DNA of 64,000 bases, taken from Gymnopus androsaceus JB14. Its lineage: Eukaryota > Basidiomycota > Agaricomycetes > Agaricales > Omphalotaceae. Positions within the stretch are counted from its first letter, which is position 1. Each line of letters begins with the position of its first letter. Position numbers and translations under genes: made by a program. Below are positions 34,214 through 45,526 of the stretch, one piece after another. Location: the NCBI GenBank assembly GCA_009733575.1, contig ML769385.1:295705-359704 (forward strand). Direction: 5' to 3'. The notes beneath the pieces are model-generated. The model did no database searches and was not told the DNA's origin. It saw only the letters and a program-made list of their open reading frames with translations.

Positions 34214-37200
34214 ATGTCCAATCTCGAGTCTAGCGAAAAAGTAATTGACCAGCATCGCGAAAATGCTCTAGACCCCACTTTCGTAAATGATGTTCAAACT
34301 GCCTCTGAATCCATGAAATTACGAGGCCGCAAGCTTACAGCAACTTTGTCCTTCGTGGCCGGAACTGGCTTCATCCTTTTTGGGTGAGTTTGTCGCTTTC
34401 ACTTTGCGCATCTCGTATTGAGCTCTTTAGATATGATCAAGGCGTCATGTCTGCTTTGCTCACCGCAAATCAGGTTTGTAACAAAATCGCGTGCCATACG
34501 ATAGTATGAACCGACTTTGTCATTACAGTTTGAAAAGGTCTTTCCACAAGTCGTTGTAGATGCCCAGCATCCCAATCATGCTACGTTACAAAGCTTCTTG
34601 GTCGCCATATATGTGCGTATCTCGAAACCCTGATATTCAAGCTGGTCTAACTGGGGATTATTAACTAAGGAAATCGGATGTCTTTCGGGTGCATTGTTAA
34701 ATCTCTTCGTTGGGGACAGGTTTGGGAGAAAGAAAACAATTGCATTGGGTTCGTCTTGTAGAAATTTGACGATTCTCATCCACTTACTTGTTCTGTAAAG
34801 GTTGCGCGATCATGGCCATTGGCGCTATCCTACAGGCAGCATCATTCAGCTACGCCCAGATGATTGTTGCCCGCATTATTACGGGCGTCGGAAATGGACT
34901 CAATGTAAGATCTGAGTTTCTCGTAGGATTTCCTTACCCATTGGTTATAAGTAGACATCTACTGTGCCTGCTTACCATGCTGAGTGAGTGCCGTCCATTG
35001 CTCGGATGACCTCTGCGTCCTCACCCTCGTGCACCAGGTGCTCTCCGGCTCATCAGCGTGGTAGTCTTATAATGATAGAGGGAAGCTTGATCACATTGGG
35101 TATTATGATCTCGTGAGTGTCATGTCGCTGTCTTCTCGATTTATTATACCCATCCCTCTCTGCTGGCAGTTATGTGAGTTTTTATCTCCACCGTTTGGCG
35201 TCCGCATATGAAAACCAGCCTTTAACGCACCATCGCGCGTAGTGGATAGATTTTGCGCTGTATGTTCTATTCTTGTACCCGCCTTCCTCGGGAGTCTGAC
35301 TATCCCCCAGTTTTTGGGCCAGTGGTTCATCGGCGCAATGGTACTAGCCTTCTATAAGCAGAGTCGAAAATACACTGAAGATCCGATGAATTTATATATA
35401 GGCGGGTACCAATCGCGCTGCAAATTATTTTCGCTTTGATTGTAGCTTTCGCTCTACCAATGGCAAGTTATTATTCGCTTGAATTACGCGTTTATATTTA
35501 TTCAAGTTTTGGACAGCTTCCAGAATCTCCTCGTTGTGCGTTCAGCTATACGCTTCGTTTGGATTCTTGACATTGAATTGTTCTTCCGCAGGGCTGATGA
35601 AAGCTGGCAGAGAAGCTGAAGCCATGGCTGTCATTTCCGCCTTGGAGGACAAGCCATACACAGACCCTAGAAGTCCAGAAAACATTCCACGCCGTACATG
35701 AGGCAATGTCCTTAGAAGGTTCTACACCTGGCGCCTCAGAAAAAACCTCTCTAAGTGAACTCTTCACGGGTGGACGTTCTCAGAATTTTAGACGAGTTGC
35801 GTTCGGTCTCTTCTACACAGCTAACAGTATATGCTCATGTACGAATCATAGGTCGCGCTAGGAGTGGTTATACAGTGCTTCCAGCAGGTGAGCCATCTTT
35901 GATTGTTTTTGTTTTGAGGCGAGTACTCAAAAAAGTATATCGCTTGCAGATTACAGGCATCAATCTCATAACGTACTATGCAGTGAGTTGTTGTACAAGG
36001 CTTTCTTTAGTAAAACTGAACAGCTCTATCAAAGACGATCCTCTTTGAACGCCTCGGTATCGACGACGTGAAATCCAGAATATTAGCTGCATGCAATGGC
36101 ACAGAATACTTCCTTGCCTCTCTTGTTGCAATATTTCTTATTGACCGCATTGGACGACGCAAGCTTATGCTCTTCGGTTCTTTCTAGTCTTCCTAGATCG
36201 ACAGATGAAAAATACTGACAATCCTCTCCACATGTAGGTGCCGTTGGTCAATGCATTACCATGGTTCTTCTTGCTGTACTGGGGAGTATCAATAATTCTG
36301 CGGCTGATGTCGTTCAGCGCTGTCCTGCTCTTCGTCTTCAACTCTTTCTTTGCCGTTGGATGGTTGGGAATGACGTGGCTTTATGTGAGCATCGAAGTCG
36401 AGAAACCTTGTCTATTTGGCTACAGTATTAATTGCGTATACAGCCTGCAGAAATAGTGGGTCTCCGAATGAGAGGTCCTGCCAACGCTTTGAGCACGGTA
36501 AGTCATATAATACAATTTCAAAAAATCGTGGTGCTGACAGTCCATTTAGGCCAGTAATTGGATCTTCAATTTTCTAGGCAAGTGACGCAGTTCCCGTGAA
36601 TCTGAACATTACTCAATTTATACTGGTATTTAGTGGTTATGATTACTGGTCCTGCCTTTGAGAATATCTCTTGGGGAACATATATCGTTTTCGCTGCTTT
36701 GAACGCGCTCCTTGTTCCTTCTGTATACTTTTTCTTCCCAGAGACTGCCGGGCGGTCATTGGAAGGTGAGATTTTGGATCTAGTTCAGCTGGTCCATCCT
36801 CGCTAACTACGCTTTCTCTCTCGCTAGACATGGATGTAATATTTGCCCTAGCTTATCTCGAGAACGTGTCCCCTGTCGCCGTGTCATTGCGAAAAGATGT
36901 ACCTCCGGCTGGATCCCCTGAGGCTGAACGGATTCTAGGGCTGCAGATACCTAGCAACGACGAGGTTTGTCTGGAGAAGTTGGCTCGAGAAAATCAGGGA
37001 ACGAATGAAATTGATGATAATATTGTGTTTATGTACTGGTATTCCGTCTGTATCCTTAAATCAAAGCTGGTGTCGTTGGAGGTGGCAATGGTTTCGTATA
37101 GTAGGAGAATCACTGGCGACCATGGTCCCTTGTTTCTTCTTCGACGCGTTCAAAAATGTGTGACTTGCAAATATTCAACAATGTACGATCTCACCGCTGC

Positions 37201-37225
37201 ATTAGACAGCTTACGAGCTAGATAA
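34214..37225 (+). CDS. MFS sugar porter (hexose-transporter type)
   Basis: Hallmarks of the sugar porter family follow in order: GFILFGYDQGVMSALLT (helix 1), GDRFGRKKTIALG (loop 2-3), IVARIITGVGNGLNTSTVPAYHAECSP, the helix 5 motif YWIDF, LPESPRWLM, FQQITGINLITYYA (helix 7), LIDRIGRRKLMLFG, PAEIVGLRMRG and PETAGRSLE. It is expected to move hexoses across the plasma membrane. A four-base exon (35170-35173, TTAT) completes the Tyr of YWIDF. The stretch between WIDFAL and RVPIALQ (about 35258-35402) lacks the usual SSVSW block and is either a long intron or damaged. Extra single bases near 35667-35673 and 36311-36317 break the frame. The last exon reads through to 37225, leaving 21 bases before the stop of IMP2. 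Confidence 0.82.
35170..35173 (+). other. Four-base microexon (TTAT) in the sugar porter gene
   Basis: The preceding exon ends ATGATCTC at 35112, followed by a 57-base intron (35113-35169, GTGAGT...GGCAG). The four bases TTAT come next, then a 69-base intron (35174-35242, GTGAGT...GCGTAG) and TGGATAGATTT. Joined, this gives ISYWIDF, the conserved family motif; skipping the exon shifts the frame. Confidence 0.7.
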
Positions 37226-37246
37226 AGCCAGCATTCAAAACATCAT

Positions 37247-38121
37247 CTATTCATTGGGGTTTTGATTCAAAGTGACTCTTGTACTTCGCCATCTTTGCCT
37301 CTCCAGCTCAGCCATAGCAAGACGGTATGCAGAGTTCTTATCTGGAGTGGAGGTATCCTTGACAATTTGAGTTGGTCCAAAGAGATGACCAAAGCGGGAT
37401 GGAGGCCAGACCACAGCAACTAATCGTGCATCGATGAGGGCTAAAGGTACCTGAGTTCGCTGTCATTAGAAAATGCTATAAGAACAGTACAGGTCAAAAC
37501 TTACGGAGCCAAACCGATTACTGTCATCACTGTGGAAAGGCTCATCACCTAAGAGTCAACGTCAGAGTTGTTGAAGCGGTGGTGCTAATAGACGCACCTT
37601 CAACCCAAGCTTTGCCTTTGGGTACAACAACTTCCGGATCTGGATATGGCGGCAGAGTCTTGACGCGATCTCCTTCGAGAGCAACAATCCTCTTTCACAA
37701 GGACGCGATTAGGATCCTCCGGGGAGCTCGAAACGAATACAGAGTTATTGAGGAATAGGGAGAAAGATAAAATACACGCGCACCGGAGAGTAACAATATC
37801 GCCTCTATTAAACTCTAGTTTGGTATGGATTACATAGCGGTTGAACAGCCCGACATCCCTCCATAAGGAAGAGTCTGGGTTTAACGTAGGCTGAGCGCGC
37901 GGTAATAAGTGGGAATATTCTGCATCCAATAAGGATTTACTACGGACCTGCATGCTCCGCCCCGAAACGATTTTGAGGTTGTAGAAATAGTATGAGACCA
38001 CAAATACAGTAGGAAACCAATATACATAACGCCAACTGGTTTTCGTCAATGATTTCCAAGGCGTGAGGTGTCGGTGTAGAAGGTTTGTCTGTGGACCATG
38101 TAAGATTGGGTTAGGACGCAT
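37247..38121 (-). CDS. IMP2: Mitochondrial inner membrane protease subunit 2
   Basis: This is a signal-peptidase-like protein. It has an N-terminal membrane helix (WFPTVFVVSYYFYNLKIV), the catalytic serine box GRSMQPTLNP (split by an intron after MQ) and the lysine box VLVKRIVALEGD. It continues with GKAWVEGDEPFHSDDSNRFG and VPLALIDARLVAVVWPPSRFG, both typical of Imp2. The enzyme cuts sorting signals of inner-membrane proteins facing the intermembrane space. Four introns are seen. One extra G near 37690-37696 separates LVK from RIVALEGD and is best read as a base error, since this is a conserved gene. The start at 38121 (MRPNPILHGPQ) is the first ATG with the helix at the right distance. Confidence 0.87.
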
Positions 38122-38259
38122 CGCAAGCAAGAGTCACACTCACGCACAGTGACACAATCACACAGTCACGGCGGTCGCGCTATTATAGGCTTAGCACTAA
38201 CAGTGTAAGCATCCCGAAGTTGAACCCATCCCACTACTGATCATAAATTTCTCGCAGCG

Positions 38260-39706
38260 ATGGACCTCCTAACGGAAGACTTCGCTCGAATTCTTCACGT
38301 TCCTCCAATCCACAAGATCTCACAGGATCTTTTAGGCTATATCTTTGAGATTTGCTGCAAGGCGACCCGAGGACTCAAACGAGAACAGGAATCCCAATAT
38401 GTCCAGCACATCGATCCACTCGTACTGAGCCAAATCTGCTCTCGCTGGCGTTCGATAATTCTATCAATGCCTCTGCTATGGATCTATGTACCGGTGCGTT
38501 TGAGAGGATATAGAGCGCCAAGGCTATCTGCTATTGTACAGCTTCGCGCTGCAAGGTCTAGAAACCTGCCTTTGGCTATCAGCTTTCGCGCAGGGGACAA
38601 GGGCGCCGTCGAACATCCCTGCCAGTTGATGCCGTGATAGCTCATGCCCCCTCGATAGATCGATGGAAATCTGTCGCTACACAGTTCGACGTTGTGCATG
38701 TTCACGCACGAACCTGGCGCCGGTATACCCCACGTTGGAACATCTAACCTTACCGGGTGGCCCATGCGGATGCGGATGGCCTGGAGATGCAGACCAGATC
38801 AACATGCGCATGCGCGCCATCAGACCGCTTCCCCCAACTTCACTCTATCACTTTATCTAAGAGTGTCAATCCCAATATTTTTCTTCCATGATCATGGAAC
38901 CAAATCACAAAGCTGGAGATCATTGAATGCTTTACCGAGGTCCTCCTTGAATTCCTGAATATCTGCCCCAACCTCAGAGAATTAGATTTAGCCCTTGTTG
39001 CAAATCACCGGAACTGAACAATCGTCTGGCCTACCAGTATTACTCTGTCAACTGCAGTCGTTGAAGATACATTTTTTACATACGTAACATCCATTCTGAC
39101 AAGACTCTTGGAGCTGTCATGAATTCACTTTCCCTTCCCAATCTCGCCTTCCTTGAAATCTCAGCTGCCGCAAAAGAATGGTCCCCCACTCAGGGATGTA
39201 TCCCTTGGGCAGCCACCGCTGCACGAGAACTCTTTGAGAGATCTCGTTATGGGCATGGGTTGACTACGCTCGAGATCAAGAGTGTTATCATTACGGACAT
39301 CGAGCTGCATAACCTACTAGTGAAGCAGGTGCCTTCAGTCCGAAATCTTTCTCTGCATGATTCCTTTGCAGTTCCCCGGAAGGATCGCGTTGCATCGTCC
39401 TTCATTGCCTCCCGCGGAGTGCTGAGCGACGGAATTACACCTGTACGTTCGCTTCTGCCCAATATCGAGCGACTCTCGCTCCAGGTTTATTCGCTGTTGG
39501 ATGAGGCTGCGTTCATAGAAATGGTGACGTTTTTATCCGAGTCGGCGAGGAATTTGAACTGGGTGGAGGTGTTTGTCGGGAAACCGGTGTTCCTGGCGCA
39601 TCTACGGGGCAGGATAGATGTGGCGAAGCTGGAGCCCTTAAGGGTGTTCAAGGCGAGGGGTATCCAAGTGTATATTGTGGATACTGGAGAGTATATTCGT
39701 TTCTAG
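38260..39706 (+). pseudogene. F-box-like protein gene, interrupted
   Basis: The N-terminus MDLLTEDFARILHVPPIHKISQDLLGYIFEICC... continues with VLSQICSRWRSIILSMPLLW, the F-box-like pattern common in mushroom genomes. The frame then closes at about 38638. Downstream pieces in other frames continue the same protein type (HAPSIDRWKSVATQF; NLAPVYPTLEHLTL; then a 195-codon block from 39119 with leucine-rich text such as LEISAAAKEWSP and LPNIERLSLQVYSL). At least two frame breaks (38630-38760, 38760-39118) are not explained by clear introns. F-box proteins recruit substrates to SCF ubiquitin ligases. It is either a pseudogene or a gene with base errors. Confidence 0.6.
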
Positions 39707-40104
39707 CTCCTACCCTCCTCCTTCGCTATCCTTCTGGGTTGTTTGCGCTGTCTGTACTAGTTATTTACTTGGAATCTTCTTGGAATTTGTTTCCTGCGTA
39801 CAATTTCTTGATCATGACTAGAGATTCGTGCCGCTGTATAGTCTCAAACTAAAGACCTTCAAGATCATTATAAACTTAACAAAAGCCCAAGTCAATGTAG
39901 AAGGTTCGTCTGTACACTATGTTGAACATAGGAAGCAAGAATCACATAATTACAACACGAACGCCAGTTTGGTACAACAAGTGATTATATTGGAAATCCT
40001 AGTACAGATCTACAAATCTACATAATACTACAAAAATGATATGAACGAAGAAACAGCATATGCGTAGAGTGAGATAAGTTAATAGTAAAAAATAGCACGT
40101 TCGT
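39707..40104. other. Intergenic, between convergent genes
   Basis: Mainly AT-rich 3' flanks of the F-box gene and of the ribonucleotide reductase gene on the other strand. No further gene was recognised. Confidence 0.5.
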
Positions 40105-41616
40105 TTAAAAGTCTTCGTCGAGCACGCTATAAACACGATGAGCAACATGCAGCTGAAAATTAGATACAAAACTCACAATGTCTTGGAAGCCTGTGTAGTA
40201 GTGTTGTCCCCAGAATGGCTTACACCAGCCTTCGAATAGTCGGAAACACGCTTCTCGAAAAAGTTGGTCTTGCCTTGGAGCGAGATCATGTCCATAAAGT
40301 CAAAGGGGTTCGTGGAGTTGTACACCTTGTCGTTGCCAAGGGCGACGAGCAGACGGTCGGCTACAAACTCGATGTACTGGCACATGAGTTTGGCGTTCAT
40401 ACCAATCATGCTAACAGGGAGCGCGTCTAAATCATGCTTAGTTATAGCGAAAGAGGAACAGGAAAATTCACGTACCGGTTAAGAACTCTTGCTCGATGCC
40501 TACCGCCTCGGTGATGATATGGCGAACGGTATCGGGATGCGGGCGACGCTTGAGGTGACTGAAAAGGAGACAAGCAAAGTCGGTATGCATACCCTCGTCA
40601 CGACTGATGAGCTCGTTTGAAAAGGTCAAGCCAGGCATCAAACCACGCTTCTTCATCCAAAATATGGATGCAAACGAGCCAGAGAAGAAGATACCCTCGA
40701 CAGCGGCAAAAGCCACCAAGCGCTCGCCAAAGACCGAGTCATTGTCATTAATCCATCGAAGAGCCCATTCAGCCTTGCGCTTAATGCAAGGGATGGTTTC
40801 GATAGCGTCGAAGAGGTAGTCACGTTCAACGGGATCTTTGATGTAAGTGTCGATGAGGAGGGAGTAGGTTTCGGAATGGATATTTTCCATCATGATTTGG
40901 AACCCGTAGAAACAGCGCGCTTCGGCAACTTGGACCTCGTTTGAGAAACGCTCTAAGAGATTCTCGTTTACGATGCCATCGGACGCTGCGAAGAAGGCGA
41001 GAACACGGGAAATGAAGAACCGTTCGCTGTCGTTCATGCGGTTATTCCAGTCATGAAGGTCCTTCGACAGATCCATCTCTTCCGCGGTCCAGAAGGAAGC
41101 TTCAGCCTTTTTGTACATTTGCCAAATCTAAAGAACGAGGTATGAGAATAGATAGTAGTGGCGAGGACGATGGCACGTACCTCGTGATATTGGATAGGGG
41201 AAGAGAACGAAACGACGTCTTGATTCCTGAAGTAGAGGCTCCTCGTCTATGAGAATAACAACAGTCAGACAAAGGACGCGTAAACATGGAAACAACGCGT
41301 ACTTTCGGGTAGATCAACTTCGCCGACAAAACGTTTTCGCAACGCGCTCAGTTCTTCAGCAGCTTTGGTTTCGCTGTCTTCTTCTTCCTCCTCAACCTCT
41401 TCGTCCTCGAGAGAGGCAGGCGAGACAGAGCGGCGCTTGTCATCAATAATGACAGCCTTCTTGGTGGATTTCTTAGTAGGTGACTCGAGGGTAAAGGAAG
41501 CCAAGGCAGCAGCAGCCTACACGAGTGAGCAGTGAGAAACGAGAGACAACGAAGAACATTACCTTTTTGCTTGGGGTTGGCGCAGGAGAAGGAAGACGAG
41601 CGGTGGTAGCAGACAT
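40105..41616 (-). CDS. RNR2: Ribonucleotide reductase small subunit, first paralogue
   Basis: Starts [18 protein letters not shown] with an acidic linker, then enters the R2 fold at [21 protein letters not shown]. The di-iron and tyrosyl-radical residues are all in place: Asp in EEMDLS, Glu/His/Tyr in ENIHSETY, Glu in FAAVEGIFF, and Glu/His in RDEGMHTDF. The C-terminus, built from a last small exon, is KTFVLDEDF, the peptide that docks to the large subunit. The enzyme makes deoxyribonucleotides for DNA synthesis. Five or more introns are present; the last is 49 bases. It is divergent from a second R2 gene that begins about 215 bases away. Confidence 0.92.
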
Positions 41617-41830
41617 TGTGGTAGTAGTGAGTGAAGAGAGAAAGAAACAGGATCGCAGCTTTATATGAGACTTTGTTTGGTTCTCCAAACAACGCGCGAA
41701 AAAGTCAGTCCCACGATTGCAATAATTTGAATAAACAATATTGGTGATTCATCATTCAACGACGCGACGCGACAGCACCCGCGCGGTTTCACGTGGATAA
41801 TGACTCAGCGCGCCATCGGAAATAAAATTG
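41617..41830. promoter_or_regulatory. Bidirectional promoter of the two RNR small-subunit genes
   Basis: This 214-base gap contains CGCGAAA at 41695-41701 (the SCB core), a repeated ACGCG cluster in GACGCGACGCGAC at 41761-41773 (half-sites of the MCB box ACGCGT) and TGACTCA at 41801-41807 (Gcn4/AP-1 type). MCB/SCB sites drive G1/S expression of RNR genes in yeasts; a shared cell-cycle promoter is inferred. Confidence 0.55.
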
Positions 41831-43250
41831 ATGACTCACCTCCTCTTGCTCCGTCCGCCCATGGTCCTGGTAGATGAGGTAGCCATACTTGCTGCTCACT
41901 TTCACGTACTGTGCTGAATCTTTTCAATCCTTAGGTCGCTTTGGATTTCCACAAATTGACTGTGGAAAAGGTAAAACAACTAGAAGGTACCTTTATTCTC
42001 CTTTCGTTGAACAGTGACCCCTTATCGTTCTCTCTAGAGGATGAACCCTTGTTAAAAGAATCCAAGAGACGTTTTGTGCTGTTCCCTATTCAATTCAAAG
42101 AGGTAAGTTGCCAGGCAGCTTTTATAGCCTCTCATACTTATTATCTACGTCCTTGAAGATATGGCAAATGTACAAGAAGGCACAGGCCTCGTTTTGGACT
42201 GCCGAAGAAATAGACCTCTCCAATGATCTTGTCGACTGGAACCAACGTCTGACGCACAACGAGCGACATTTCATCTCCCATGTTTTGGCCTTCTTTGCAG
42301 CCTCCGACGGCATAGTAAATGAAAACCTAGGTAATTGTATCCTCTTTGAACCAGTCATGGCGCTGAAACCTAATCCTTCCATAATTAGTGGAGCGTTTCT
42401 CAAATGAGGTCCAAATAGCTGAAGCGCGCTGTTTCTACGGATTCCAAATCATGATGGAAAACATCCATTCCGAAACCTACTCCCTCCTCATCGACACTTA
42501 CATCAAAGACCCCGTTGAACGCGACTACCTCTTCGACGCTATCGAGACCATCCCTTGCATTAAACGCAAGGCAGAATGGGCCCTTAAATGGATCTCAGAC
42601 AAACAGAGCACATTCGCAGAGAGATTGGTGGCGTTTGCCGCTGTCGAGGGTATCTTCTTCTCTGGATCCTTCGCCTCGATATTTTGGATGAAGAAGCGTG
42701 GTTTGATGCCTGGCCTGACATACTCAAACGAGCTTATTAGTCGAGACGAAGGCATGCACACTGACTTTGCTTGCCTACTTTTTACGCACTTAAAACGACG
42801 ACCGCACCCAAGCACCATCAGGAAGATCATAACAGAAGCAGTGACAATTGAACAATCCTTTCTAAGTGGTATGCTTGCTATTAATCTGCAATTTGCTCTA
42901 TACTCACATCTTATTGCAGACGCCCTTCCTGTATCACTTATTGGCATGAACGCTAGCCTAATGCGACAGTACATTGAATTTGTAGCCGACCGACTTCTCG
43001 TAGCCCTTGGTAACGATAAATACTACAACTCCACCAACCCTTTCGACTTTATGGATATGATCTCTCTACAAGGCAAAACCAACTTTTTCGAAAGAAGAGT
43101 TTCTGAATACTCGAAAGCTAACATCAACCACTCATCAATCGCTTCCACCCCAAGTGCCGCTCCTATTAGATCGTTGTACGTTGCCTTACTGTCTTTCCAG
43201 CTATCCTGCTGATTCATTGCTTTGTTAGCACGCTAGACGAAGATTTTTGA
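41831..43250 (+). CDS. Ribonucleotide reductase small subunit, second paralogue
   Basis: From [19 protein letters not shown] and [17 protein letters not shown] onward this is a full R2 protein. All ligand and radical residues are present ([32 protein letters not shown]), and the C-terminus is RSFTLDEDF, made by splicing 43183-43220 out. It differs from the first paralogue at many surface positions ([14 protein letters not shown] against [14 protein letters not shown]), so the copy is old. The N-terminus is shorter and less certain: my best model starts at 41831 ([16 protein letters not shown]) and splices to [12 protein letters not shown]. Unlike yeast Rnr4, it has not lost iron ligands, so it could form active homodimers or heterodimers with the first protein. 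Confidence 0.85.
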
Positions 43251-43527
43251 AAACACGTCCAATACTCTTAGTACACCCCACTCACCCACTTGCTCTCTTT
43301 TGCTATCTGTATCCGGTTTGTTGTAATATATAGTACTCACCCATCTGCTGTATCTTACCTACTATCCCTGCTCAGTACATACTTGGTCTTTCTTGTAATC
43401 TCATTTCGGAATTATACAGTACATACAAATTGCGTGAATCTCATTACATATAAACTGCTAATTCTCAAAACAGCTACATTAAACATGCATAAAGCTACAA
43501 ACGGAGCTACATACGAGTAAATATAGA

Positions 43528-45308
43528 TTACTTCTTCGAGATGTGAACCACTGCATGGCGAACGACTTGAGCGACCGTGACAACTGACTGAATCACACTC
43601 ACCGTCTTCGTCCTCCAATACATGGTCAAGGCCAACCTTTTGCCCTCTCGAATGCTTAGCACTAGAGCCCCAAACGATGGCACTACAAACAAGCTCCGAT
43701 GAGGGCGCAATCGCGTACAGTAAAAACAACGACACTCACTATTTCATCTGCTTGGCGATCTCTTTATGAATGGCGTTACAGAAATCACCTACAGTGCATT
43801 TCCCATGGCGCAACACGACGGGAGCGCTATAGTCGGGAGCTAAGCCGCGTGGTTTAGTGTAGACCCGGACAAGGTTCAATGTTTTCCACATTGAGTCGAT
43901 TAGCTCGTCGATATTAAGCCATTCTTTTGATGATACAGGGACGGAATTTGGGATCTTGTATCTGCTCAGGGAATAAGAAGGTGCATGCATGACAAGCAAG
44001 GAAACTCACAGCAGGTCGATTTCTTCTATTGAGATTGCATCGATCTACGATATTGTTCATTATTCCAACTTGTAGGAGAAGAGGCTGAGGACGAACTTTA
44101 TTGAGAACCTGTAATGTCTTCAGCAAGATTTCTTCAATGCAGAGGAGGTTTTTCTTACATATAGAGCAGGGATATATACGCGATTCCCTTCTATCACGTC
44201 CACTAGATCGTCCGCCGTTGCGTTAGGCTCCCGAATCGCAACGTCCGCATTGTTGATCTTGTACTCGCTCAGAACCGCTCTGATTTCGTCGTGATCGATA
44301 TTCGTTAGAGGCACAGTGTTCGTGATAGCAATACCACCTCGCTCCTTCTTCCGAACAAGTACAGCTGGCGGACGCTTGTTCAATCTAATACCGAATCCTT
44401 CCAATTCAGCCTCGATGAGTTTCTTGTCGCCCAAGGGTTTAAGAACGTCGAGAACGATGAATATGAGATTGCATGTGCGAGCCACTGCAGTGGGATGTTG
44501 AGTCGGGACAAACTGTCGAGTATTAACCCGCGACCGTACCGGCGATGACTGTTTATCTTGTGTTAAATCGGATAGAAGAAAAAGTAGGACTGGGACTTAC
44601 CTTGACGACCTCGACCACGACCGTCGTTTGCTCCTTCAATGATACCAGCTGGCCAAAGGCGTCAGGATGCTACTGGATCAAAAGGATGGGACTTACGCAA
44701 ATCTAGAATCTGGATTGGAGCTCCATGAACCTTCACAGTACCGGGGACGGTGGTCAACGTAGTAAAGTCGATTTCAGACGCTTCCGAGTGTGTTCCAGTT
44801 AATTTGGACATTAATGTTGACTGTAAATACTCAGAAGGAATCAGCATTTATAAACCGCGCATACGCACCTTGCCAACACTTGGGAATCCAACGAAACCTA
44901 CAGAGGCTACACCTGTTCTGTTACAAAGTAAGCAGGCATTATATGTTTGAAGCAAGGCTAGCTCACCTTGCAACATCGAAACCCACGCCGGCGCCGCCTC
45001 CTCCACTTCCGGACGAGGGTGAGATCAATTCCCGCCTGAGCTTTGCAAGTTTAGCTTTGAGCTGGCCAAGATGGTAGCTCGTGGCCTTGTTCTTTTGGGC
45101 TGCGGGATCATACGTTCAGAGTGCTGCGAGCTGATGAAAAAAAAGTATGCACTTTTGGCCTATGAAAAGGTGCATTTAGTTGAAACACAATAGAATTGCG
45201 CATCTACTTACCATCTCATCTTCGATTTCCTAGGTACAAAGATGTAAAAACAAAACAATACATAGAAGATAATAGAGGACTTGCTTTTATTTTCTGTACA
45301 GTGGTCAT
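43528..45308 (-). CDS. RBG1: DRG-family GTPase (DRG1/Rbg1)
   Basis: The small N-terminal exons give [41 protein letters not shown]. The G domain follows with G1 GFPSVGKSTL, G2/G3 ([20 protein letters not shown]), and a C-terminal TGS domain ([38 protein letters not shown]) ending VVHISKK. DRG proteins bind translating ribosomes and help them past stalling sequences. The first intron uses a GC donor (after AAAATAAAA, GCAAGT) and the third exon is only seven bases (45153-45159). The HSRGQ box and size fit DRG1 and not DRG2. The SLH1 helicase, also linked to stalled ribosomes, lies 10 kb away. Confidence 0.9.
45153..45159 (-). other. Seven-base microexon in DRG1
   Basis: Minus-strand exon GCCAAAA is bounded by an acceptor ...TTTTCATAG and a donor GTGCATAC.... 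Joined to EIEDEM upstream and to CCCAAAAGAAC downstream it gives EDEMAKTQKNKAT, the conserved DRG sequence. Skipping it would shift the frame. Confidence 0.75.
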
Positions 45309-45526
45309 TGTGCTGAAAGAGGAAGCGTGAGGGGCGCTAATTTCATCAGCGCTGATATTGCGGATGTCATTGGGTTGTCAGGGTTCTTTCTCAACTCCTT
45401 CCTTCACGTCCACCCGTCACACTCTCTGAACACTTTTGGCCTATGCGACTGGCTCGCTCTCGCTTCTAATACTGTCCTTTTGACCATAGCACGCCAACTG
45501 CACCTTCACCTCCTACTTCAATAACC

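Noticed and set aside
42525..42974. A 149-codon antisense frame over the second RNR gene
   Set aside because: Mirror of a highly conserved coding exon; a similar shadow occurs over the first paralogue.
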